Positions 53,967 through 62,351 of a stretch of 64,000 nt of DNA are shown here, one piece after another. The position numbers and the translations under genes were made by a program. The DNA is from Alicyclobacillus sp. SP_1 (GTDB taxonomy: Bacteria > Bacillota > Bacilli > Alicyclobacillales > Alicyclobacillaceae): positions 43,981 to 107,980 of the forward strand of contig NZ_JAMCCX010000105.1 in NCBI RefSeq assembly GCF_024706985.1. Direction: 5' to 3'. Numbering within the stretch: position 1 is the stretch's first letter; every line of letters starts with the position of its first letter. The notes below the pieces were generated by a model that saw only the letters and a program-made list of their open reading frames with translations, searched no databases and was not told the DNA's origin.

Positions 53967-54031
53967 ATCAATTCATAATCAGCTTTGATATGTATTCTAT
54001 CAATGAAAATAATTTGTATCTCGTCCTCAAT

Positions 54032-54060
54032 TGACTTGTGACATGTTTCAATGTATTTTG
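54032..54060 (+). promoter_or_regulatory. Candidate promoter for the DUF3311-symporter operon
   Basis: TTGACT (54032-54037), 17 bp, TATTTT (54055-54060) preceded by TG. It sits 33 bp before the DUF3311 start codon. Confidence 0.55.
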
Positions 54061-54093
54061 CAATCAAGTCGATCGTATCGAGGAGGTGAAAAA

Positions 54094-54309
54094 ATGACTG
54101 AAGAATCAAACAAAAAACGTCGTTCATCTCGTGCTTGGCTTTGGCTGTTGGTCATTCCGCTCGTCGCCACACTGTATCCGCCATTTTACTCGTTCGTGAA
54201 GCCGACGTTCTATGGCATCCCGTTCTTCTACTGGTATCAGTTTTTGTGGGTGATTATTGCGGCGATCCTTACGGGAATTGTCTACTATGCCACTCGGGAG
54301 AAAGTGTAG
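54094..54309 (+). CDS. DUF3311 family small membrane protein
   Basis: A 71-residue protein with two transmembrane helices (about 13-32 and 45-66) and a basic N terminus (KKRRSSR). The family typically pairs with an SSS-family symporter, as here, and may be its small subunit. ATG at 54094 follows AGGAGGTGA at ideal spacing. The symporter starts 27 bp after its stop. Confidence 0.88.
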   Translation: MTEESNKKRRSSRAWLWLLVIPLVATLYPPFYSFVKPTFYGIPFFYWYQFLWVIIAAILTGIVYYATREKV

Positions 54310-54336
54310 ATCACTCAGAAGAGGAAGTGAGCAAAG

Positions 54337-55845
54337 TTGAATTGGACTGCACTGTCGGTCTTCATTGTTCTATTTGCCCTCGTGACCGTCATGGGTTTCA
54401 TTGCAGCCCGTTGGAGACGGGGAGATTTGACAGAATTAAACGAATGGGGTCTTGGTGGGCGACGTTTCGGGGCCATTGTCACTTGGTTTTTATTGGGCGG
54501 AGATCTGTACACTGCATATACGTTTATCGCAGTTCCAGCACTGATGTTTGGGTCCGGGGCACTTGGGTTTTATGCCGTCCCTTATACCATCATTGAGTAT
54601 CCTCTTGCATTTCTCTTTTTGCCAAGATTGTGGTCGGTAGCGCGCCAGCACGGGTACATTACCGCGTCCGACTTCATTGAAGGTCGGTATGACAGCAAAC
54701 TTCTGTCTTTGGCGGTTGCGCTTACAGGCATTCTCGCAACCATGCCGTATATTGCTCTACAGCTCGTCGGGATGAAAGCAGTCATTGGAGCCATGGGCTT
54801 ATCCGGAGATTGGCCGCTCGTCATCGCCTTCCTCATCCTTGCGTTTTACACGTATACAAGCGGTTTGCGCGCTCCCGCGATGATCGCTTTTGTCAAAGAC
54901 ATTCTCATCTATGTCGTCATTTTCGTGGTGGTCATTGCTCTCCCTATCAAATTGGGTGGCTTTGGACACATCTTTCACGCGGCGGGCATAGCACTTTCCA
55001 CGCATCACCCGAAAGGGTCTTTGGTGCTCCCCAAACCAGCATTTATGCCGTATGCCACCCTTGCGCTGGGCTCTGCAGTCGCACTGTTTCTCTATCCACA
55101 CGCGGTGACGGGTGCGCTCAGCGCCAACAGCCGTCAAACCGTCAAGCGAAACATGGCTTTTCTACCCATCTATTCGTTCATGCTCGGTATTGTGGCTCTA
55201 CTCGGTATTGCGGCTTTAGCGGCAGGTGTGCACACGAAAGTGACCAGCAATGTGGTTCCACTCTTGTTCCTCAAAGAATTTCCCTCTTGGTTTTCTGGCG
55301 TTGCCTTCGCCGCTATTGCCATTGGTGCATTGGTTCCGGCAGCCATTATGTCCATCGCGGCATCGAATCTCTTTACGCGCAATATCTATAAAGCATATTT
55401 CGTAAAAAACCCGTCTCCTCAACATGAATCGAGAGTCGCCAAATTATTTTCATTGCTGGTCAAGCTAGGAGCGCTGTACTTCGTTATCGGCATTCCAACT
55501 CAGTACGCCATCAACCTTCAACTCCTTGGTGGTATTTGGATTTTGCAGACGGTACCGGCGATTGTCCTCGGTCTCTATACGCGTTGGTTTGACCGCTATG
55601 CGTTACTGATTGGCTGGGCGGTCGGAATGTATTATGGCACCTCTATGGCGGTTGCCAACGGCTTTAAATCGTCTATCTACGCCATTCATTTTGGACATCT
55701 GACGATTGCTGCCTATGCAGGACTTACGGCCGGAGTGGTGAACCTTGTGATTGCCTTTGTTTTGACCGTGGTATTCCGGGCACTGCGGTTTCACCAAGGC
55801 AAAGACGCAACCGTTCAGGAGGACTACAAGGTGGAGGTCGTCTAA
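54337..55845 (+). CDS. SSS-family sodium/solute symporter
   Basis: A 502-residue membrane protein with about 13 hydrophobic segments. Family signatures: GGRRFGAIVTWFLLGGDLYTAY near the start, and YTSGLRAPAMIAFVKDILIY, the region used in sodium symporter recognition. Monocarboxylate (MctP-like), proline or pantothenate substrates are possible. TTG at 54337 is 6 nt after a GAGGAAGTGA. Partner is DUF3311. Confidence 0.88.
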   Translation: MNWTALSVFIVLFALVTVMGFIAARWRRGDLTELNEWGLGGRRFGAIVTWFLLGGDLYTAYTFIAVPALMFGSGALGFYAVPYTIIEYPLAFLFLPRLWSVARQHGYITASDFIEGRYDSKLLSLAVALTGILATMPYIALQLVGMKAVIGAMGLSGDWPLVIAFLILAFYTYTSGLRAPAMIAFVKDILIYVVIFVVVIALPIKLGGFGHIFHAAGIALSTHHPKGSLVLPKPAFMPYATLALGSAVALFLYPHAVTGALSANSRQTVKRNMAFLPIYSFMLGIVALLGIAALAAGVHTKVTSNVVPLLFLKEFPSWFSGVAFAAIAIGALVPAAIMSIAASNLFTRNIYKAYFVKNPSPQHESRVAKLFSLLVKLGALYFVIGIPTQYAINLQLLGGIWILQTVPAIVLGLYTRWFDRYALLIGWAVGMYYGTSMAVANGFKSSIYAIHFGHLTIAAYAGLTAGVVNLVIAFVLTVVFRALRFHQGKDATVQEDYKVEVV

Positions 55846-56058
55846 AAGAAACGGTTTTTGAACGAGAAAGAGTCTTAGATATCGCAGGTATGATGTAAAT
55901 CTTTTGGACCACACTGGAATATCCTCGTGTGCGGCGGCGGACAATGAATTACTATAAGGGTAGTTATGTCCGCCGTCTGTCAAGCCCCAATCGACTATCT
56001 ATACCACTCATTTCCTTTTGTGATAATCGTGAAACAGACAAGGTGGTGTTCGTACCGT

Positions 56059-56664
56059 TTGCATATTCACATTCATGCACTGATTCAACATTACGGTTAT
56101 TTTGGCGTCTTCTTTGTGCTCCTCTTAGAGATGGTCGGAGTTCCGTTTCCTGCGGAGACCACTCTGATTGTTTCTGGCGTGGAGTGGGCGCAAGGGACAT
56201 TTTCCTTATTGCCACTGTTGGTTATGGCTGTTCTCGGTAATGCCTTTGGCTCAACCTTTGCTTATTGGCTCGGGAGGTTTCTCGGACGCACTATCTTGGT
56301 GCGATTTGGTCGCTATGTCGGAATGACCGAGTCGAGGCTCAACGTCGCCGAGCAGCAATTCTCGAGGTGGCGAGGATGGTTGGTCGTGGTTGGGAAATTT
56401 ATTGCTGGAGTGCGAGTACTGGTGCCTTATCTTGCAGGTATTGACGCGATGCCTTTTTGGCAGTTCTCAGCCCTGAATTTGCTCAGCGCGCTGATGTGGA
56501 CGGTAACTTTTGTTGTCTTTGGACGCTATGTGGGCGTAGCTTGGAATCACTATCATGTAGTGCTCCTTCACCGTGGACTGCCTATCCTCATCTTGTTTGT
56601 CCTTGTCGGCATAGCTGCCGTTGTCTATCGGAGGAGACGGGAGCATCGTCGCGATGCGCATTGA
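56059..56664 (+). CDS. DedA-family membrane protein
   Basis: About 201 residues, DedA (SNARE-associated/VTT) family, thought to flip or translocate undecaprenyl or other phospholipids. Signatures: YFGVFFVLLLEMVGVPFPAE, then GNAFGSTFAYWLGRFLGR, and a central FIAGVRVLVPYLAGIDAMP. Four to five helices. The first TTG compatible with the family length, at 56059, has a weak AGGTGG upstream; the frame is open to 55966. Confidence 0.82.
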   Translation: MHIHIHALIQHYGYFGVFFVLLLEMVGVPFPAETTLIVSGVEWAQGTFSLLPLLVMAVLGNAFGSTFAYWLGRFLGRTILVRFGRYVGMTESRLNVAEQQFSRWRGWLVVVGKFIAGVRVLVPYLAGIDAMPFWQFSALNLLSALMWTVTFVVFGRYVGVAWNHYHVVLLHRGLPILILFVLVGIAAVVYRRRREHRRDAH

Positions 56665-56798
56665 GGTAGCGGCGCCAAACAAATATCCCGCTTTATGGCC
56701 CCATCGCGTTCCCTCGGTGCGCAAAATAGCGATGTTTCAGATGGGTTGCAAGGTGGCAGGGAAAGGATGACTTTTTTCTTCACGAACGTGCACAAATT

Positions 56799-56818
56799 CG
56801 CGACCTAGGTTGGTCGCG
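56799..56818. other. Perfect stem-loop upstream of kimA
   Basis: CGCGACC (56799-56805) pairs with GGTCGCG (56812-56818) around a 6-nt loop. It lies 35 bp before the kimA start codon. It may be an operator or the end of the preceding DedA transcript; no U-tract. I looked for a c-di-AMP (ydaO) riboswitch here and do not see its conserved elements. Confidence 0.5.
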
Positions 56819-56852
56819 CTATTCGACAAATTAGGGTACACTAGCCAGGACA

Positions 56853-58808
56853 GTGAGTAGAAATGGGGGCCCTGGCAAGTTGCAGACACCGATGACGTAT
56901 ATCGATCCCATCGTGATTATTTTGGCGTTGGTCGCTTTGTGGTTTGCGGCGTCTAACTTCACATCGTTTAAGCGCTTTGTAGTTGGTCGACCGATGCGAA
57001 CGCGGGAACTGAATTCTCGACATAACAAATTGTTTTGGGTCATTGCTTTGCCTGTCTTGGCTGCCGATCTCTATTCATCCGTCGCGTATGGACCAGAAGC
57101 AGGGATTACTGAGATTGCCAATTTGGGCCCGGACATAAAATGGTTGATTCTTCCGATTACCGGATCTACCGTGGTACTGCTCATTATTCTTATTACGTCT
57201 TACATCATGGGTGTGAGAGCCTATCCGAATGGTGGTGGCGCATATGCCATTGCCAAAGACAACTTCCGTCAACCTTGGGTCCGTTTAATGGCGTCAACGG
57301 CTTTGATGATTGACTACATATTGACCGTAGCTGTATCTATCTCCTCTGGTGTGGAGCAAATAGCTTCCGCCTATCCACGTCTGGCACCACATGTGGTCGG
57401 TATTTCTGTGCTCTGTCTATTGATTATCCTCTTTGTCAACTTGCGCGGGGTCAGTGAATCGGCCTCCCTATTTGCCTGGCCGACACTGTTCTTCATGGTC
57501 TGTATGCTCTTTCTCATCGGCTATGGTTTTATTGATGGTGGTCCGCACGGCGTAGTCAGCGCTTATACGCCTCCGTTTGGCACTTTTCCGCAGTCGCTCA
57601 CTCTTTTGTTGTTGCTGAAGGCATTCTCTTCGGCGTGTTCGTCGCTCACTGGTATTGAAACCATCTCCAACTCCGTTCCAGTGTTTCGAGAACCCCGCAC
57701 CAAAGGTGCCATTAAAGCTTACGTCGCACTGGGAGTTGTTACCGGCATCACACTCCTTGGATTTTCGTCATTGCTCTATTTCCAGGGGATTTCAGTAAAT
57801 CCAAACAATTCGATGCTCTCACAGTTACTTGGCGTCTACTTTGGTCACAGTATCATTTATCAGGTCATCATCTGGGCAACATTCATCGTGCTCATTCTAG
57901 CGGCCAATTCCACGTTCACGGGATTCCCCCAGTTGACCGCGCTGGTTGCTGGAGACAGCTTCTTGCCGCGCGCTCTGCTGATGAGGGGTGACCGGCTTGG
58001 CTATTCTAATGGGATGCTTGTTTTGTCGGCGCTCGCCACACTGCTGATTGTAGGCTTTCGAGCGAATACGAACGCACTGATACCTCTCTACGCAATTGGC
58101 GTTTTCGTGGCTTTTACGATTGCGCAAGCGGGTTTGGTTCGCCGTTGGTTGCGAGTTCGAGGAAAACTATGGAGAACGAAAGTCATTGTTAATGGCTTCG
58201 GTGCCATCGTCACAGCCGTGGTCTCGGTTGTCTTCGCAGTCACGAAGTTTACAGGTGGCGCTTGGATTGTATTGGTCGTCCTCCCGCTCATCATGTTCAT
58301 TGCCACGCTCATTCGCCGACACTACCTCAAGCTTGCTGACGAAATTCGCATCAATCCTACAGATGCCAAGCCAGAGCCGCATCATGTGGTCACGGTCGTT
58401 CTTATTTCAGGGGTGCACCGCGTCACGTTGAATTCGGTCTCGTTTGCGCTTTCAATTGGCTCAGATGTCGTTGCTTTGTACATCGGGTTTGATGATGAGT
58501 CCATTGAAAAAATGGAGAGAAGATGGGAGGAGTGGGGCAATCCGTGTAGGCTTGTCACCTTGAAGAGTGAATATCGCTCGCTCATCAACCCCATACGTAG
58601 ATTTTTAAAGTTCCTGGAGACGTATGAAGGTGGGCAGGCAGACCATGTGCATGTCATTCTGTCTCAGTTTTTACCAAGTAGTCCTTGGGCACAGATTTTG
58701 CACAATCAGTCTTCGCTGCTGCTACGTACATGGTTTCTGTGGAATAAAGATATCGTCGTGACGACTGTCCCATATCATTTGGGGGATAGTGGAGCCCCTC
58801 GGCACTAG
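56853..58808 (+). CDS. kimA: KimA-type potassium importer (KUP/APC superfamily)
   Basis: A 651-residue permease. The core resembles B. subtilis KimA: SSVAYGPEAGITEI, AYPNGGGAYAIAKDNF, YILTVAVSISSGVEQI, LRGVSESASLFAWP and KAFSSACSSLTGIETISNSV. A soluble C-terminal domain (about 510-651) has RRWEEWGNPCRLVTLKSEYRS and ILHNQSSLLLRTWFLW, aligning with the c-di-AMP-regulated KimA domain. An extra hydrophobic N-terminal segment (about 14-35) lies before FKRFVVGRPMR. GTG at 56853 has a weak AGGA site; a TTG near 56880 is possible. Confidence 0.88.
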   Translation: MSRNGGPGKLQTPMTYIDPIVIILALVALWFAASNFTSFKRFVVGRPMRTRELNSRHNKLFWVIALPVLAADLYSSVAYGPEAGITEIANLGPDIKWLILPITGSTVVLLIILITSYIMGVRAYPNGGGAYAIAKDNFRQPWVRLMASTALMIDYILTVAVSISSGVEQIASAYPRLAPHVVGISVLCLLIILFVNLRGVSESASLFAWPTLFFMVCMLFLIGYGFIDGGPHGVVSAYTPPFGTFPQSLTLLLLLKAFSSACSSLTGIETISNSVPVFREPRTKGAIKAYVALGVVTGITLLGFSSLLYFQGISVNPNNSMLSQLLGVYFGHSIIYQVIIWATFIVLILAANSTFTGFPQLTALVAGDSFLPRALLMRGDRLGYSNGMLVLSALATLLIVGFRANTNALIPLYAIGVFVAFTIAQAGLVRRWLRVRGKLWRTKVIVNGFGAIVTAVVSVVFAVTKFTGGAWIVLVVLPLIMFIATLIRRHYLKLADEIRINPTDAKPEPHHVVTVVLISGVHRVTLNSVSFALSIGSDVVALYIGFDDESIEKMERRWEEWGNPCRLVTLKSEYRSLINPIRRFLKFLETYEGGQADHVHVILSQFLPSSPWAQILHNQSSLLLRTWFLWNKDIVVTTVPYHLGDSGAPRH

Positions 58809-58837
58809 AGTCTCAAGCGGTTGCCCCGCTAAGACTC
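58808..58837. other. Stem-loop after kimA
   Basis: GAGTCT (58808-58813) and AGCGG (58816-58820) pair with CCGCT (58826-58830) and AGACTC (58832-58837), with a small internal loop. It overlaps the kimA stop. No U-tract follows. Confidence 0.55.
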
Positions 58838-58984
58838 TCGGCGTCGAGTGACTGCCTCTTGTGGACTGAATCATACGGCTTAACTCCCGGACCGACCGTA
58901 AGTCGACCATCGGTGAATGAACACGCGTCGATAGAGTTTTGGCATCTCCGTCCTAGATGAGGAAGAATGCAATCGACGATGAAG

Positions 58985-59440
58985 TTACGAGGGCTGCTCA
59001 GTCGATAACAGGTTCATCACCTCGGGCCCCATGCCCATTTGGTGGCGCTGGTCGTCCGAGAGAACCATCATTTTTGCCGTCGCCTCGGCCTTTAATTCCC
59101 CTTCTTCATTGTGGAGCGTGGCGTGGACGAGAATGAGTTTCCTTGTTATCCGAAGCGGCTCCGCTTCTATGACCAGTGTTTCGCCGACACGTACGGGGGA
59201 TTTGAAGAGGACGTTGAGCTCTGCGGTGACAGTGATTTTATCCATGTAGGTGGGGACATAAGCACAAGCTTCATCGAGCAACGTGCTTGTGATGCCCCCG
59301 TGCTGGATGGTCGGCCAACCAGCCATCTCCTTCTCCACAAAAAACCGCGCGGTTGCTCCGTATTGACCCTTGCGAGTGAATTGTACGTGCAGACCGCGAG
59401 GATTGTCCGGCCCGCAGACAAAGCAATAGTGGTTGCCCAT
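58985..59440 (-). CDS. Hotdog-fold thioesterase (PaaI/4HBT family)
   Basis: About 151 residues. N-terminal MGNHYCFVCGPDNPRGLHV with a CxxC, then AGWPTIQHGGITSTLLDEACAY (the hotdog central helix, with H-G-G catalytic region) and VGETLVIEAEP. Hydrolyses an acyl-CoA thioester; substrate unknown. ATG at 59440 or GTG at 59443 follow AAGGAG. Next to an FAD oxidoreductase in the same direction; the longer frame has no ribosome binding site. Confidence 0.85.
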   Translation of the reverse strand: MGNHYCFVCGPDNPRGLHVQFTRKGQYGATARFFVEKEMAGWPTIQHGGITSTLLDEACAYVPTYMDKITVTAELNVLFKSPVRVGETLVIEAEPLRITRKLILVHATLHNEEGELKAEATAKMMVLSDDQRHQMGMGPEVMNLLSTEQPS

Positions 59441-59530
59441 CACAAAAGCGCTCCTTCTGTCGAAGAATCTGAATTTATCATAGCACAAGCTGCTTTCCTC
59501 GATGAAGTGCAGTTTCCGCTACAGGCATCG

Positions 59531-59575
59531 CAAGTTCCACTCCTTCAAGTGCCACTCCTTCAAGTCCCACTATCA
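59531..59575. repeat. Three tandem 15-bp repeats
   Basis: CAAGTTCCACTCCTT (59531-59545), CAAGTGCCACTCCTT (59546-59560), CAAGTCCCACTATCA (59561-59575). They lie in the short space between the FAD oxidoreductase and the thioesterase (both minus strand). They are in frame over five codons, but in no recognised gene. Confidence 0.75.
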
Positions 59576-59581
59576 AGGTGA

Positions 59582-60823
59582 TCAAAAGAACATTCGCGTC
59601 CATCGTGGCATCCACGTCATCCTGGTAGGTGCAAACAAGTCGTCTTCGGGATGCGTTCCGTTCAGAATCGAATCGCGAATGATATGGGCGGCGATGGTAT
59701 AGTAGACAGTTCCGTTTCCACCGTAACCGAGCGCCACATAGCAACAGGGGTGTTGCGGGTGGCGGCCGATGAGCGGGAGGCCATCGAGCGAGTTTCCGAA
59801 GGTAGCTGCCCAGCGATACTCTACTCGGGCATCCTTGTAGCGCGGAAACAGCGAGTTGAGTCGTTGCTTTAATTGATCCGTTTTCTCTAGTAACTTTTTG
59901 TCTCGAGCGGGACCGTCTGCCACTGGAATGTCCAATCCGCCGACAATGATGCGATTGTCGGCCGTAGTGCGCAGATACAGATACGGCCTGGCCGTCTCCC
60001 AAATCAGACAGCGCCGATGCCAATCGGACAGGTCGGACACGGGTTCGGTAGCGATGGCGTAAGTGCTCTGCAGAGCACTTCCTGGAAAATGGTGTTGCTC
60101 TTCCGATTCGTACCCCACGGCAAAGACGACAAAACGCGCTCGGATTTTTCGCTTCTGGGATGTCAACAGAGTCGGACGATGGTGGGATTCACAAACTTGA
60201 ACAACATTAGTGTCTTCGTAAATTTTCATCCCGTCACTTTCTAAGGCAGAACAAATGGCATGCGTCAATCGAAACGGATTCATTTCTGCGTCGTTGCTTG
60301 TCCACAGAGCTGCTGGCTGCTCGAATGGAAAATGCGCCCGTATTTCCACTGGAGATAAATATTGTACTGGAAAACCATAGTGTACCAGTGCTTCATACTC
60401 CCGCTCCAGTGCATGTACGTCGTGTTTTGTGGAGGCGAAATAGAGGCTCTCACGGCGACGCCACTCGGTCGTTTCGGGCAATTGAAACGTTATCTGCTCT
60501 AATTCGTCGATAGCGCTTTGGCACAGGCGATAGAAACGGACCGCCTTTTCCTCTCCATGCCGTTCGATAAGTTGGCACAAGGAAGTGTCATTGGCATACT
60601 GAACGAGTCCTGTGTTCGCAGAACTGCTACCGCACCCGACGGGACGTTTGTCCACGAGGACAACGTTGAGTCCCGCATGGTGGAGATACCAAGAGCAAAT
60701 AGCGCCAGCCTCTCCAGCGCCCACGACGGCAACATCGCAGTCTAAATCCTCTTCTAAACTAGGATAATGTTTGTGGTTTGGGTACGCATCTAACCAGAGG
60801 AGTTTTCCGGTTGTCAAATCCAT
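59582..60823 (-). CDS. FAD-dependent amine/amino acid oxidoreductase (DAO family)
   Basis: About 413 residues. The FAD-binding GxGxxG motif is VAVVGAGEAGAICSWYL (about 30-46), then VDKRPVGCGSSSANTGL; a C-terminal RWAATFGNSLDGLPLIGRHP and GYGGNGTVYYTIA complete the DAO fold. Related to glycine oxidase/YgaF-type enzymes; gamma-glutamylputrescine oxidase is another candidate. ATG at 60823 with GCGGGGAC upstream. Possibly cotranscribed with the thioesterase. Confidence 0.85.
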   Translation of the reverse strand: MDLTTGKLLWLDAYPNHKHYPSLEEDLDCDVAVVGAGEAGAICSWYLHHAGLNVVLVDKRPVGCGSSSANTGLVQYANDTSLCQLIERHGEEKAVRFYRLCQSAIDELEQITFQLPETTEWRRRESLYFASTKHDVHALEREYEALVHYGFPVQYLSPVEIRAHFPFEQPAALWTSNDAEMNPFRLTHAICSALESDGMKIYEDTNVVQVCESHHRPTLLTSQKRKIRARFVVFAVGYESEEQHHFPGSALQSTYAIATEPVSDLSDWHRRCLIWETARPYLYLRTTADNRIIVGGLDIPVADGPARDKKLLEKTDQLKQRLNSLFPRYKDARVEYRWAATFGNSLDGLPLIGRHPQHPCCYVALGYGGNGTVYYTIAAHIIRDSILNGTHPEDDLFAPTRMTWMPRWTRMFF

Positions 60824-60946
60824 TTCCGTTGTCCCCGCTTTCTGCGGCGATTGTTGCCAAAGTGGAGTGGGTTGAAACGCAAGTCTCATCCGTCACAGCA
60901 TGCCTAAGTTTGTGCGGGATATGCGGGTGTGAGGTTGTTCAAATTC

Positions 60947-60975
60947 TTGACAGGCCTTGGAACTCGGTGTATAAC
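60947..60975 (+). promoter_or_regulatory. Sigma-A promoter of hom
   Basis: TTGACA (60947-60952), 17 bp, TATAAC (60970-60975). It sits 45 bp before the hom start. The leader is too short for a T-box or SAM riboswitch. Confidence 0.75.
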
Positions 60976-61020
60976 TAGCTAAACTCTTCGGAACGTTCTA
61001 GAGAGAGGGAGCAAAGAGCT

Positions 61021-62307
61021 GTGAATGTGGCCCTTGGTTTGTTAGGTTGTGGCACTGTTGGCGAAGGTGTGGTTGCCCTGACTGTGCGTCGGGCTGATAA
61101 AATTAAGGATTTGACTGGATTTTATCCAGTCATTGAACAGATTCTTGTCCGCGATTTGCACAAGACCCGCAATGTAAGTTTAAAGCCTGGCCAGCTGACT
61201 GCAAATGCATCAGAGATATTAGAGAATCCCAATATCTCTATTATCGTTGAGACGATGGGTGGTATTGAACCAGCGCGCTCATACATTCTAGAAGCTTTGA
61301 GACGCAAGAAACATGTGGTCACTGCCAATAAAGATCTGATTGCACTGCATGGTCCAGAAATTCTCCAAGTTGCAGAAGAGTCTGGGGTTGAAGTTCTGTT
61401 TGAAGCTGCCGTGGGTGGAGCCATTCCGCTGGTAGGGCCTCTCAAAGAGAACTTAACTGCGAATGAAGTGACAGATTTAAAAGGGATTATTAACGGAACG
61501 ACCAATTTCATTTTGACGAAGATGACCGAAAGCGGAGCGGACTTTGATGAGGCACTCGCAGAAGCTCAGGCGTTAGGTTTTGCGGAAGCAGACCCGACGA
61601 GCGATGTGGATGGACTGGATGCAGCCAGAAAGCTTGTGATTTTAGCCTCTATTGCGTTCCATACAAAAGTAGAGTTGGGGGACGTGCAGGTAGAGGGGAT
61701 TCGCCGCGTGACCGCGCGAGACGTTCAATATGCGAAGGAAATTGGGTGTGTTCTCAAACTCATCGCAACGGGTTCTGACCGAGCAGGGAAACTTTCGTTG
61801 CGAGTACGGCCCGCGCTCATTCCCGGCAATCATCCGTTAGCGCATGTCAGTGGCAGTTACAACGCACTATTTGTGCGCGGAGATGCTGCTGGTGATTTGA
61901 TGTTTTTTGGAAGAGGAGCCGGGTCCATGCCCACAGCCAGTGCGGTGCTGGGGGACGTGATTGCTTTGCTGCGCAACATCGGCTTAGGCGTGGCCGGTTC
62001 TCCAGCGAGCCGTATCTTGTTAGAGAAGCAAGTCGTCCCGGACGATTTGCCATACCGTCATTATGTGCGATTTTCAGTCGATGACATGCCGGGTGTTTTC
62101 GCGCGCATTGCCAATATGTTTGGAGACGCACAAGTCAGTATGGAGACGGTTTTGCAAAAGAGGGTGTCGCATGGAGAGGCCGAGATTGTCATTGTCACTC
62201 ACGAAATACCGTCGAATCGGATTGACGGTCTCAGAGACGCACTGTTACGCATGACCAATGTCCGAGCGATTCACTGCGTGATGCCAGTAGAACCTCTGTC
62301 CGATTGA
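61021..62307 (+). CDS. hom: Homoserine dehydrogenase
   Basis: A 428-residue NAD(P)H enzyme making homoserine from aspartate semialdehyde for Thr/Met. N-terminal GLLGCGTVGEGV (Rossmann loop), VTANKDLIALHG, the catalytic region KGIINGTTNFILTKM and GFAEADPTSDVDGLDAARK, and a C-terminal ACT domain (about 345-420, YRHYVRFSVDDMPGVFARIA) for threonine feedback. GTG at 61021 follows GAGAGGGAG. thrC and thrB do not follow, unlike B. subtilis. Confidence 0.95.
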   Translation: MNVALGLLGCGTVGEGVVALTVRRADKIKDLTGFYPVIEQILVRDLHKTRNVSLKPGQLTANASEILENPNISIIVETMGGIEPARSYILEALRRKKHVVTANKDLIALHGPEILQVAEESGVEVLFEAAVGGAIPLVGPLKENLTANEVTDLKGIINGTTNFILTKMTESGADFDEALAEAQALGFAEADPTSDVDGLDAARKLVILASIAFHTKVELGDVQVEGIRRVTARDVQYAKEIGCVLKLIATGSDRAGKLSLRVRPALIPGNHPLAHVSGSYNALFVRGDAAGDLMFFGRGAGSMPTASAVLGDVIALLRNIGLGVAGSPASRILLEKQVVPDDLPYRHYVRFSVDDMPGVFARIANMFGDAQVSMETVLQKRVSHGEAEIVIVTHEIPSNRIDGLRDALLRMTNVRAIHCVMPVEPLSD

Positions 62308-62351
62308 CGCGGTTCAGGTCTGGAAATCTCTTTGACTGGTATGACCAGGTC

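Noticed and set aside
56665..56852. c-di-AMP (ydaO) riboswitch before kimA
   Set aside because: The expected conserved segments could not be found by eye; a covariance-model search would be needed to exclude it fully.
60824..61020. T-box or SAM riboswitch before hom
   Set aside because: The predicted promoter leaves a leader of about 40 nt, too short for these elements.
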